A stretch of 64,000 nucleotides of DNA from Trichoderma breve (lineage: Eukaryota; Ascomycota; Sordariomycetes; Hypocreales; Hypocreaceae): the NCBI RefSeq assembly GCF_028502605.1, contig NC_079236.1, positions 3,348,001 through 3,412,000 of the forward strand, written 5' to 3'. The number at the start of each line of letters is the position of its first letter. Within the stretch, counting starts at the first letter, position 1. Below are positions 37,133 through 48,217 of this stretch, piece after piece. A model generated the notes under the pieces. That model was not told where the DNA came from. It searched no databases and saw nothing but the letters and a program-made list of their open reading frames with translations. A program made the position numbers and the translations under genes.

Positions 37133-38461
37133 ATGTCGCCTCCTTACGACAATCACGGCTCCTCCCGCAGGCGAGGCGTCTGGAGCCATTGGGTGCCTCT
37201 TGCCATCACCCTGACCGTGGCTACTGCCGGGCTCGCCGCTTGGGTTTGGAGTCAGCGCAAGGAGACTGTTGAAGACCACGCCGAGGCAGAGCCCGACTTG
37301 GACTACGAGAATGCCGACTATGGGGAGAATCCGGCGTATGGCGCAGAGAACCGCAGACTGGCGCCGCCGCCGGAGCATGCCCAACGCGACAGCTATGCGA
37401 CCGGCGCTGAGATGGCCGAGGGCAACCGGGGAACGCGAACGGCGAGCGCCTTTACGTCGCAGCCGCAGCATTTCTTCGACTCGGCTGGAAAGACGGTTGC
37501 CGCTGGAGTAGCTGCCGCCGGCGCAGCTGTCGGCAAGGCGCTGGCCTCGATCCGCGAAGAGGACCGGCCCGAGCACGAAACGGGCGCCTGGCCTGAAGAA
37601 CGAGAGCTCAAGAGAGAAAAGGGACCCGCGCCGAGCCTGAAGAAGCGCAAGACAGTTGCTATTGTTATCTCTGCCGATTCTCAGTTTACCGACGACGACG
37701 ACGACATTGCTCATGAGCATGCCGTGAGTGAACCCCTGCTTACTTTTTCTCGTCGACGTCGTCAGCAGCTACTAACCAGTTGAAATAGTCCATCCTGAGC
37801 CACATCCCCAAGCACAATGACCTGTCTGCCATCAAGCTCTTTGTCCTCATCTATGCACCTGGCTTAAAGGACAGCACGGCTGATGCTGCTACGAGTAATC
37901 GCCCGCCTCCTTCGGTTAGCTCGTCATTCTCTAACGTTGGATATGATCAAGCTCAAACTCCTGAGGCCAAAAGCCCAATGTAAGCCCCCTTTCCTCACCT
38001 TCACAAATATGTTGATTCATGGGATAATGCTAATGGGTATACTTTCTTTTAGCCTTGGCGCTACGGCAGAAAACACCTTGTTCAATGCCGTGTACTCGCA
38101 TGCCTTGGCTCTGGTGGACAAGGAGACTATGATCCTTCCCTTCACCACCCCCAACGGCCACACGCACATCCTGCGCCACCTGCAGCCCGACATCATCTAC
38201 CTCCAGGAGTCGCTTGCTGGCGACAGCGGTAGCTACATCACTAACATCCAGACCTGGCTCCGACACGACATTGTCCTAGTTGTGGGCGCCGAAGACGGAT
38301 CTGGCGGCCTGGCCGACAGCGAATCCGAGGCCGAGAGAGCTGACAAGGTCGAGAAGTGGTGGCAGAAGCCCGAGCGCGTCGGTCGTGGACGAGGCATCAT
38401 TGTTGTCGACAGCGTGCGCGTTAATGATGATTGGGCGCGAAGAGTTCAGGGCCGGGAATGA
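37133..38461 (+). CDS. PEX22-like peroxisomal membrane protein
   Basis: Three exons, 37133-37723, 37789-37979 and 38053-38461, give 396 residues. A short N-terminus with an Arg patch (SSRRRG) is followed by one membrane helix at about 20-39 (WVPLAITLTVATAGLAAWVW). A disordered, acidic stretch follows, then a basic patch (KKRK) and an alpha/beta domain with TVAIVISAD near residue 182 and a conserved-looking C-terminal half (ENTLFNAVYSHALALVDKE, LQPDIIYLQES, DIVLVVGAED). This layout fits fungal peroxin-22-like proteins. Pex22 anchors the ubiquitin-conjugating enzyme Pex4 to the peroxisome, where Pex4 mono-ubiquitinates the import receptor Pex5 for recycling. Identity rests on layout and remembered similarity, not on a search. 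The protein is about twice as long as yeast Pex22 because of the disordered insert. The frame upstream of 37133 has no ATG. Confidence 0.68.
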
Positions 38462-39459
38462 GGCTTAGACGGTACGTATCAGGATATTAATGAAATGGAA
38501 GGGAAGATACCAGGACGTTGATTTTGTAAATTTGTATATACATATTTTTTGGACTTGATCTCTTATTTTTACCAGTGCGACTTAGTGCTATAGTTACTCT
38601 TAGTTGGGGAGAAGAAGAGGATATCGCAATCGTAACGTACCTGTATCTACCCATGGCATGTTTATAAACGCCGTGCTTTACCGATTTGGCTCACATATCG
38701 CGGATAGAACGTGACTAGGGCAAGAGCACTTTGTTTAAAGTTCAAACACACCTGATTTAGAGTTCGAGACTTGATGTTTTTTTTTTTCTTTTCCTACTTT
38801 ATTGTTGCTTTGATTCTTGAGGTGCCTTATGCAGCAGGGAGTTGGACCCAATAGCCAATAGCGGCGCGCAGATCTATTTCAACCTCAACCAGAATTCTTC
38901 GTCCAAGGAAAACGCTGTCGTTCCAAAGCTACCTTATTTACATGCAAACGAATATTGATACATGTACCGGTATTGCTCATGTGAAAACGCCTATCTCTCG
39001 TATACTTTGCGAGTGGTTGGCTTAAAAAAGGGTTGAGGCGGAGTCACGTGATAGGTGAGCCTCGGGCTTTGTCAGTCAGTTCAACGTCTGCTCAACTTCA
39101 CCTCAGATGGTCCCTTATGCGCAATCGCCAAGTCGCCGGCAGAATCCAACTACTCCCTATACTCTCGTTTCTGCTAGACGTCGCCAGCGGCTCAACCATC
39201 ACCGACTGATGGATCACTGCTAATCTCGACCTCTTGCGCCTCTGTTCGGCCGTGGTCACCGGATCCACGCTGAGCAATCCGTCTCCACAACCCACTAATC
39301 TCGCGCCGCGACTCCAGCTTCACGTCTCGTCATCCCGAACTGCAATTGCGGCGCAAGTAGATGCTTGCGATCGACGCCGCGAGACACGCCCAGCAAGCGC
39401 GGTAGAAGCCGGGGTCTCAGGTCCTGCAACACGCGCGCCGTCGTGCATCCGGCGTCACG
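38462..39459. other. Intergenic region, SPT20 promoter
   Basis: About 1 kb between two plus-strand genes. The palindrome TCACGTGA lies at 39044-39051, about 410 bp ahead of the SPT20 start. A poly-T/pyrimidine stretch lies near 38777-38800. The part from about 39100 onward is C-rich and open in some frames but has no ATG-led protein of note. Confidence 0.45.
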
Positions 39460-42024
39460 ATGGCACCTACCAACGTCACCACTGCCACGGCAACCGCTAC
39501 CACCACGGCGGTGCAGCAGAACGGCTCAACCAAGATTAAGCGACCGGTGCCGCCAGGAATCCAGACCAACGGGGCTGCCTCGTCAGCCTCATCGCCGTCG
39601 CCGTCCATGGCGAACAACAAGCCGCCCAGCGCGAAGCAGCCGCCTAATTCCGCCAGCGATCGGGCCATCACGGCCTCAACGGTTCGGCCCATGGCCCGGA
39701 TCCGTCGCGATACCCTGAACCAGGCGGCCGGGCGCAATTCGAGAAATAGCGCGGGGATGCGATCGGCTTCGTTCGCAGCAGATATGGCGGTTCATGGTTA
39801 TGAACCCCCACCATATGGTAATATCATGACCCATGTCGGCACCATATCATATTGGCGTGACTCTAACAAGGCATCCATCTACAGTTGTCACCGATGCGTA
39901 CGTATTAAAGAAGCATTTGGGGCGACCCCCCTCGCTGGTCGTCCATATGCACCCCACACATTTCCGCTTCGATGGTCAGGACGGCATGTTCCAGTATAAG
40001 TCGCCGATGAGGATGTTTCTCGACCATGTGAAGAACCGCACGATTCCCCACGATCTTCTCTCCTACTTTATCGAAGGCAACGTGCCATTCTATGAGGGAT
40101 GCCTCATTGTACAGATTCACGACCACAAATCTGTGGCCCAGGCCAAGGGCGTCAAACGACCTTCATCCGCCTCCAGCGCTGTTGTACCGTCGTCTATCCA
40201 CAACTACAACCAGTGTCTTACCCCTTCACCCCACGTGCCATATCCCAAGGAAGAGCAGAATTCTGGTGAAACGGCTGGGAAACCAAAAGAAGAAGCTTCA
40301 AAGGAGACAGATGTCGATGAAAAAGATGCCGATAAAGAGCCTACGTCGAATGTGCCTCTGGACACATCAAATAAAGTTGCCGCGAAGCCAAAGATTTACA
40401 CTGTCGTCCTTCACCCGACGGCTGAGAGTATACAAATGGATCTCGCACTCAAAGCTTCCGCATCCAAAATCACTGGCGATGCCCGTGCTACCAATGACAG
40501 TTCGATCATGGCACCTCCATCAACCCCCTCAACATTAGTGCCGCCGACACCAACTACGGCAACGATGCAACCGCCTGCGAAAAAACAGAAGCGAGAAAAG
40601 AATGAACTGGATAGAAATGGCTTATATGCTTTCGAAGGCCAGGTATTACTCGCAACCAACGCACCTCTAATGCTCGAGCCGACCAAGAGCGCAGAGGAGA
40701 CCATTGCTCTGCTGGAGGAATGGTCACATCCCAGTCACAAGGAGGACCCGCCCAAACCAAAGACGCGCAAAAGGACTGTTGCCGAAATGGCCGCGGACGA
40801 GGCTGCTGCTGCGGAGCTGGAACGCTATATGCTGGTTCTGGACGATCGGCTTGCCTCAAACTCTACCGGTGCCCAAGGCGCTGGTGGCGCAGATGGAGAT
40901 GGCGCAACTGGCGCAGCTACCTTTGAGCCTCGATTCGAACGCTTTAAGCTCATTGAAGATATTAAGAGAGAGCATGCCGAAAAGAAGGAACAGGAGAAGC
41001 TTAAGCAACTTGAAAACGACCGGAAACTGCAGCTCCAGAGGCAACAGCAACAGCAACAACAGGCGGCAGAACTCGCTGCCCAGAGGCAAGCGGAACAAGA
41101 GAGGGCGCGACGCGAGGCTGCGGCCAGGGAGAGTCAGCTTCGTCAAGCCGAAGCACAGCGACAGGCACTGGCTGCTCGTGCGGCAGCGTCAACTCCTGTA
41201 GCGCAGGCCAACAACAACCAAGCGCAAATGAACCAGACGCAGCACGCTCACCCTTCCGCTCAGGGCGGAGTGGTGGCCAACGGTATGCAAAACGGCGTCC
41301 CAGCAGTTCAGCAAAACGCGATGCCAAACAGTATACCCGGACCAGCCCAGGCCCGTTTCCAAGCCCAAATGTCTCAAGCTCCAGCGTCCTCGCCTGTCAT
41401 CAGGCAGGGAACTCCCCAAAATATGTCGTCGCCGATGGTGGGAAGCGTCCCCATGCAGCAAACCAACTCCAGCATGGCAGCAAGCCCTCCTCGGCCCGCT
41501 TCTGTCGTACAAAACCCTCAAGTATCGGTACCCATGACGCACGCCATGTCTTCGAGAAACAGTCAGCAGAGTCATCCCTCCAACACACCTCGTATGCCCC
41601 ACTCGACGCCAAATATATCTCATGCCACGCCTATTAACCGGCCGACAATGGTTGCAACTCCCCGCATGACCCAAGCGAGTCCTCCTCCTGCTATGATGGC
41701 CCAGAACTCTCAGATGGGCCAGCAGATGATGATGAACGGCCAAGTTATGAACCAGGCCAACCCTCAAGTTATGGCCCAGATGGCTCAGCAAGCCCAACAA
41801 CGAGCCATGCTGCAGCAGCAACAGCAACAGCAACAGCAGATGGTGGCCGCCGCTCTTCAGAATGGTACCTTTAATGGCGTTAACATTGCTTCACAAGGCG
41901 CAGGCATGACTCCTCAACAGCAACAGCAAATGATGCAAATGATGCAACGGCAAATGATGCTGCAGCAGCAACAACAGCAGCAACAGCAACAACAGCAGCA
42001 GCAACAGCAGATGAACCCACAGCA

Positions 42025-42055
<31 letters not shown>

Positions 42056-42285
42056 GCACAGCAACAGTGGGCTCAACAATACGCTCAACAACTGCAGAAC
42101 ATGCAAGGTGCTCAGATACGCCAGATGACACCACAAATGCAGGCTCAAATTCAGCATATGGCGCGAATGGGCCAGATGAATGGACAGCTAGGAAATATGA
42201 TGCGAGGCCAGATGAATGGGCAGATGATGAATGGTAATGTCAATGTCAATGCCAACAACATGCAAGCTATAGTAGCCATGCAGAT

Positions 42286-42319
<34 letters not shown>

Positions 42320-42820
42320 CAAGCACAGGCCCAAGCCCAAGCACAAGCGCAGGCACAGGCTCACGCTCAGGCCCAGCAAGCCCAGGCTCAGGCACAAGCT
42401 CAAGCCCAGGCACACGCCCAGGCTCAAGCTCAACAAGCACACGCCCAGGCTCAGGCCCAAGCACAGGCGCAGGCCCAAGCACAAGCGCAAGCGCAGGCAC
42501 AGCATCAAGGGCAAGGACCTCAGCAAGCACATGGCAATGCTACCTTACAAGTGCAAATGCAGGCCCATGCCCGCCTTGTCTATAATCGCCTGATGGGAGT
42601 GGCGGCAGCTAAATTTGGTGGTCCTGAAAACATACCACAGGATACGGTGGACAAAATCAAGCAGCAATCCTATGCGCAAGCCCAACAATCAGTGAGAGAC
42701 TTGGTTCAGCGGAGAGCCCAGCAGCAACAACAACAACAGATTATGATGCAGCAGCAACAGCAGCAGCAGCAGGCAGCAATGCAAGGCATGGGCGGGATGA
42801 TGGGGCATCAAGGAATGTAA
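39460..42820 (+). CDS. SPT20: SAGA complex subunit Spt20
   Basis: Two exons, 39460-39817 and 39885-42820 (67-bp intron), give 1097 residues. After a Thr/Ala/Pro-rich N-terminus, the Spt20 domain begins at about residue 115 across the splice (GYEPPPYVVTDAYVLKKHLG) and includes LVVHMHPTHFRFDG and GNVPFYEGCLIVQIHDHK. Spt20 holds together the SAGA coactivator, which acetylates and deubiquitinates histones and delivers TBP. The rest is disordered: a charged coiled-coil-like stretch (about 480-560), several polyglutamine runs and a long Gln-Ala alternation before a short conserved-looking C-terminal helix region (LVYNRLMGVAAAKFGG). The Q and QA tracts are unusually long and repetitive at DNA level. 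The start at 39460 lies before the intron and gives an uninterrupted frame. Confidence 0.92.
41810..42070. repeat. CAG/CAA polyglutamine repeat tracts
   Basis: Mixed CAG/CAA codons code for glutamine runs inside SPT20, mainly at about 41811-41840, 41962-42010 and 42018-42070. The mixture of the two codons partly guards against slippage; the pure CAG run near 42027-42055 is the most likely to vary. Confidence 0.8.
42283..42512. repeat. Gln-Ala (CARGCN) alternating repeat in SPT20
   Basis: After a Gln run, the coding sequence alternates Gln and Ala (with occasional His) for about 60 residues in units of CAG/CAA-GCN. The 6-bp periodicity is clear and suggests growth by unequal exchange or slippage. 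Confidence 0.8.
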
Positions 42821-44211
42821 ATACGAGAAGAGATGTGGGCAAACGAAAAAGAAGGGAGTGTCTGAATCTTTCAGAGGAAGAAGCACGCCAGGTCAAGTCC
42901 AAGAAGCACGGGGATGAGCGTCTTGGAACTATGGGTGATGCCAAAGAAAGGAAATGACGGCTGTTGACATACATGTCTTTTTCACACACGGAGTTCAGGA
43001 AGGCTGGTTACAAATTTCGGCAACGTCAGGATTTACCGCGTTTGGGCAACAATGTTTTAATACCCTATGGAATGATGCTTTCTGTGGTGGCAGGTTAACC
43101 ACGATGAGCTTGCTTTGAGTTTTTGTTTTTATTAATTTTTTTTTTTTATTCTTTTTGCTTCTTTTTGTGCTTCGTGGAGAACGGGGCATTCTATGTCGGC
43201 TTTTGGACGGGCTCATACGAACTAACGAAGTCGAAGTCGCTCGGCAACTGGCGTTGGAAGGGGGGGAATCCCTAGGATTGGTGGAGGTAATGGAGTTGAC
43301 ATGCTTGTATATTACCAGTTTTCAGAGCAGCAGAAACTTTGCGTATTGCAATAAATGAAGAGTGTGACTATTTTCTGTGTATCTATGGTGACGATGTATG
43401 GATATGGTGGTTTGCTAAGATGGAATCATCTATGGTTGGGTACCTCAGTACAGGTACTACACCTAATGCGGCGATGCATTGTGTACATCTTGTTGGTGCA
43501 GTAGTGCGCGGTAGAATGAATGGATGCCTTCGTACCTACATACAGAACATGCATCTGCCATTACCTTAGTACAGGTACCTAGTACTGCTATTACGTGCTA
43601 AGGTGATATCTTGATTCCATTACCCAAACCACCTATACTCATAACCCATACCCAAATAACTTGGAATACAAATAGCTCGGGTACTATATCCTCTATCCCC
43701 TGTATTATCCCACTCTACTACTACGGTATTGCATCCCCCTTTTTCCCGCCGAAATAGCTTGCTGCACACCGCTTATAAAGAACCGAAAATCGTCGTCCAG
43801 CCCCGAAACGGCGGTTGTCACGTGCCCCCGGCCTGTTCGGGGAGGTCCCCAAAGCAATGACGGAGCGTCACGTCAAGCATAATCCAAGCGTCCAGTGCCA
43901 GCTTTAGCCCCATTTGCTTTGCGCGAAAGCTTGACGTGATTCCAGGCTGAAGCAAATCCTGTGCATCCTTTCAGCAGCCATTCTTTTTGCAGCCTGTGCC
44001 TCATCATCGCCTCTGCCAGAACTTGAGCATCGCTGTCGGTTCCGTCTTTACCTGTTTCTTTTTTGTGGGGGAGTGTCTCTGTTGAGCATTATTTGTATCT
44101 ACTGCCTCTTTGACCCCATCCGCCTCCCCTGTTTGTTCTCTCTCCCCTCCGACACGCCGCCTTTAACTTTTGGTCCTTCTCCTCACGATACTTTTGGACC
44201 TTTCCGTCACG
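42821..44211. other. Intergenic region, ATG27 promoter
   Basis: A 1.4-kb spacer. At 43563-43604 lies an imperfect hairpin (listed separately). A CACGTG core at 43819-43824 is about 390 bp ahead of the ATG27 start. The last 150 bp are pyrimidine-rich, as expected for a leader region. No gene is seen. Confidence 0.45.
43563..43604. repeat. Imperfect hairpin with 10-bp arms
   Basis: ACCTTAGTAC (43563-43572) is the inverted copy of GTGCTAAGGT (43595-43604) with one mismatch. The loop holds the palindrome AGGTACCT. Confidence 0.6.
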
Positions 44212-45429
44212 ATGCAGCCTCCTCGGTCGTCAGCGCTACTGCTGTCGCTGCTTTTGGCGGCGCCGGTGCACGCAGCAACGATGCTGAGCTGCAACAAGAT
44301 CCTGGTGGACGGACATAACTTTGATCTGTCGCCGCTTGGGGGGCCGCACTCAGTGGTGACGTCGCGATTCGAGTCTAGCACGGGAGCTCACTCCAACACT
44401 ACGTATACGGTGGACATTTGCCAGCCCCTGAAGAAGAGCGGAAAGGCAAAGTCAAAGGAGGAGTGTCCCAACGGAACAAGAGGTGAGGATTATCTTTCAC
44501 TGTAACTAGGTCATCTTCGCTTTCGGAATGTCTAATCAACGCTCGCAGTCTGTGCCATTACCCGGTTCCTCAAGGACGACCAAGACTCCGTCACAAAAGT
44601 CGTTGCCATTGCGGGTGGACTTGAAAATGCTGGCGGATCGCAATTCGAATACGAGGCGACAAGGCTTAAGAACAGCGACTCAAACTCGGACTCCCAGAAG
44701 GAGGGCCTTCGACTGGTCCTCAAGGGCGGTAAACACCCTCTCACCGGGCCCGTCTCCGAGCGAAGGACCCAAAAGGCCGTCATTGAGTTTCTGTGCGATC
44801 CGGAAAAGACTGGCACTGAAGGCGAGTGGGCTTCTGAGGATGAGTACGAGAAGGCTCCTTCGACAAGACGACGGGCAGAGGATGACAAAGGAGACAAGAA
44901 GGAAAAGGATGATGATAAGAGCGGAGATGATGGTGACAAGGACAAGGACGATGACGGGAAGCAGGACTCGGCCATCGAGCACCAGCTGAAGAACGACAAC
45001 GCCGCTCTAATCTGGGAGGACTATGCTAAGGAGAAGGATTCCGACGTGCTGCGGCTGACTTGGTACACCAAGCATGCGTGCGAGAAGCGTGATGGCGGCA
45101 AGGATGAGGACAAAGAACCCAGCGACTCGAGCGCAAGCTGGGGCTTCTTTACTTGGTTTGTCATTATGTAAGTGCAACGCAAACTGCTCCATGCGAATCT
45201 GACGATTGACTAACGGCTCCTCTCCCTTTGCAGCGTCTTCCTTGGCATTGCGGCATACTTGATCTTCGGCTCTTGGCTCAACTATAACCGTTACGGCGCA
45301 CGAGGTTGGGACCTCCTCCCCCACGGCGACACTCTGCGCGACATTCCCTACCTCCTCAAGGACTGGACGCGCCGGGTGCTCAACACTGTCCAGGGCGCTG
45401 GCAGTCGCGGAGGCTATAGCGCTGTCTGA
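44212..45429 (+). CDS. ATG27: Autophagy-related membrane protein Atg27
   Basis: Three exons, 44212-44482, 44549-45167 and 45234-45429, give 361 residues. A signal peptide (MQPPRSSALLLSLLLAAPVHA) precedes a lumenal domain with paired Cys (MLSCNKILVDG, VDICQPL, EECPNGTRVCAI, FLCDP), as in Atg27/mannose-6-phosphate-receptor-like folds. A very acidic Lys/Asp spacer (about 220-260) follows, then more lumenal sequence with LTWYTKHACE, one membrane helix around 287-309 (FVIIVFLGIAAYLIFGSW) and a cytosolic tail ending GGYSAV. The final YSAV (358-361) equals the known tyrosine sorting signal of yeast Atg27. Atg27 helps Atg9 traffic and vesicle supply for autophagy. The start is the ATG that opens directly into the signal peptide; a weaker frame extends upstream without a better start. 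Confidence 0.92.
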
Positions 45430-46211
45430 GCGATAACAAAAAGAATTCATTTTCACGGCCCCAGGGGTGGAATGGGATGGGATAGGTGGGACACGACGCG
45501 ATGGCTGCGAACAAGGGTTATACAATGCACAATGCTTGGGGTTCTTGGTACTTGATTTTCTTTTTCCTAATCCCCTTGTCAGTTTGGGCAAGGCGGCGTT
45601 CTGGTTGCATACTAAGACTCGTTGCGTTTTGTTTGGGCGGTATTTGTAGAGACTGTATTTATTTCTTGGGTTCTACTATTGATAATCCCATACAAATATG
45701 TTTTATCATTTTCTTTGCTTGTTCACTCGTGATGCTGTTACTGGACTGGAAATGATGGCAATGACTACATAACTTCAACTATATGGGGTAAGATACCTTG
45801 AATGGAGTCTAATACCGATATATGGAGCAAATAGCGGTCCTCTGCAGAACAAAAGACTCACGCTTAGCCTTGGCCCGAGATCAAGATAGGAGATACGATG
45901 ACTCCGTCGATCCAACAGCCCAGCCCGACCAAATGAAATGACTCAATTGCATGCATGCAAGCCAAGCAAAAAAAAAAAAAATTTGTGTCGTCACAGCACC
46001 ATTTTGAGCAAGACCAGCGATAGCGGAGCTTTATCGATAAAAAACAAAAGGGCGTACCTAGGGAAATTATATATCGCTCCCCACCAGTCCCAGCTTTAAA
46101 AGCCGTGCAGCTTTCAGCGTCATTCAAAGTTTCCCCAATTCCAGGCGATTTGTACAAGAGTGCGAATTGCGTTTTATTTTTCTCCCTTTTTTTCTTATTG
46201 GATTGGGAATC
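45430..46211. other. Intergenic region, ARG8 promoter
   Basis: A 780-bp spacer between plus-strand genes. A run of 14 A lies at 45968-45981. A TATA-like TTTAAAAG near 46094 is about 115 bp ahead of the ARG8 start. No gene is seen. Confidence 0.45.
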
Positions 46212-47793
46212 ATGGCGGCATTGAGGGTTTCGCTGGCTGGTTTGGCGAGGGGGTCTGGCGCTGGCGGGCGCATGATGTTTTCGACGACGAGGGCGGTTGC
46301 GAGCTTGTCGGCGAGTGTGAAGCAGAGCATCAAGGTGAGTTTGGTGATCTTTTTGTTATGGCCAGCAAATCAATTAGATTTCAATTGATCGACTGTCTGT
46401 CAATTTACTGTATTTCACATTTGGCTGACAAAAGTTTCTTTTGGATTTGCAGCGAGATGCAGCTCTGCCGAACCCCGATCCCGCTCCAGATTCTCCCAGC
46501 GCGGCGCTCGTCAACGAATTCGCGCCGTACATGGTCGCGACATATGCCCGACCGCCGCCTGTCTTTGTTCAGGGCGAGGGGTCGTGGTTGTGGGATATTG
46601 AGAATCGCAAGTATCTTGATTTTACGGCGGGAATTGCTGTGACGAGTCTGGGGCACAGCGATCCTGAGTTTGCGGACATCATTGCCCAGCAGGTAAGTTT
46701 GCTTTATTGGAAGGGGAATACTCTATGTGTGGATAAAAGAGCTGACGTGATGGGTGAAAACTAGGCCAAGTCACTGATCCATGCTTCGAACCTGTACTAC
46801 AATCCCTGGACCGGCGCGCTGTCGAAGCTGCTCGTCGAGAAGACACTTGAGGCCGGATGCATGCACGAGGCATCAAAGGTCTTCATCTGCAACTCCGGTA
46901 CCGAGGCCAACGAGGCCGCCATCAAGTTTGCCAGGAAAGTGGGCAAGATTGTCGATCCGTCCGGCGAAAAGGTTGACGTTGTGTCGTTCCAACATGGTTT
47001 CCACGGCCGCACTATGGGCGCCCTCTCCGCGACGCACAACCCCAAGTACCAGAAGCCCTTTGCGCCCATGGTGCCTGGTTTCAAGCAGGGAACGTACAAC
47101 GACGTCGCTGGCATCAATGACTTGGTTAACGAAAAGACATGCGGTGTCATTGTCGAGCCTATCCAGGGCGAGGGAGGCATCTACGCCGGCAGCGAGGAGT
47201 TTATGGTGGCGCTCGCCAAGCGATGCCGTGAAGTCGGCGCTATCCTGATCTACGATGAGATCCAGTCTGGTCTTGGTCGCACTGGCAAGCTGTGGGCTCA
47301 CGGCAGCCTTCCCAAGGAGGCCCACCCAGACATCCTGACCACGGCCAAGGCCCTCGGCAACGGATTCCCCATCGCCGCCGTCCTCGTCACGGAGGCCGTC
47401 GCCGAAAAGATCAAGCTCGGCGACCACGGCACCACTTTTGGCGGCAACCCGCTCGCCTGCCGCCTGGCGCATTACGTCGTGTCCAAGCTCTCCTCTCCCG
47501 AGCTCCAGGAGAGCGTGGTGGCCAAGTCCGGCATCTTCGCGGACCGCTTCGCCAAGCTGCAGGCCAAGTTCCCGGAGCTCATCACGGAGCACCGCGGCCA
47601 GGGACTCATTCTGGGGCTGCAGTTGACGGAGGATCCTTCGAAGATTGTGACTGCTGCGAGGGAGAGGGGGTTGTTGGTGATTACGGCGGGGACGAACACG
47701 TTGCGGTTCTTGCCGAGCTTGGTGATGACGGAGGAGGAGATTAACCATGGGTTGGATATCTTGGAGGAGGCTATTGTTGCTACGCGGTCGTAG
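46212..47793 (+). CDS. ARG8: Acetylornithine aminotransferase, mitochondrial
   Basis: Three exons, 46212-46334, 46453-46692 and 46765-47793, give 463 residues. The N-terminus is a typical mitochondrial presequence (Arg/Ser/Ala-rich, no acidic residues over the first 40). The class-III aminotransferase fold follows: GSWLWDIENRKYLDF, FICNSGTEANEAA, FHGRTMGAL, EPIQGEGG and LIYDEIQSGLGRTG. The PLP-binding lysine is Lys316 in TTAKALGNGFP. The enzyme moves an amino group from glutamate to N-acetylglutamate semialdehyde, giving N-acetylornithine in arginine synthesis. Ornithine aminotransferase is related but is cytosolic in fungi and has different motifs, so ARG8 is preferred. The gene converges with glutamate decarboxylase. 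Confidence 0.93.
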
Positions 47794-48217
47794 TGGGGAG
47801 AATGTTGTTGAAACTCCCTTTGTTTTATGAGCCCTGGTTTTTGGTTTTACGTGTATAATGTTCTGGCGGGTTTCAGTATGGTCTCGGATTGGTTGGGAGT
47901 CTTAAATGTATAAAAGGTGTTGAGTGTTAGATATGAAAAGCATCACGATGGTTCCATTTACATATCAATGTTAGGAGAGAGGAAGAAGACAAAGTAAAAG
48001 AGTATGTCCTATATAAAAAGTACGGATGTTGTCGTTCCAACCTCTCATGGTCAAAAGACTAGAGTGGCCCGGCAATATCACATATAAGATGTTAAATAGA
48101 CTACAGCTAAGATCATTCTTTTCGTAAGTTGTGGTATTTACTATCCCCCCCTATTCCATCATTTTTTTGTTCTTTTTTTCTTTCTTGTATATTCCAAACA
48201 CGTCTCTCCCTCCCAGA
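47794..48217. other. Convergent intergenic region
   Basis: A 424-bp spacer between ARG8 (+) and glutamate decarboxylase (-). AT-rich, with TATAAAA-type sequences near 47910 and a T-rich stretch around 48160-48190. It should hold the two 3' untranslated regions; nothing else is seen. Confidence 0.5.

Noticed and set aside
42188..42532. Leucine-rich minus-strand frame
   Set aside because: It is the reverse reading of the Gln-Ala repeat of SPT20.
46873..47748. Long open frame antisense to ARG8 (291 codons, minus)
   Set aside because: It mirrors a strongly conserved aminotransferase on the other strand, arises from GC-rich third positions, and has no recognisable motif.
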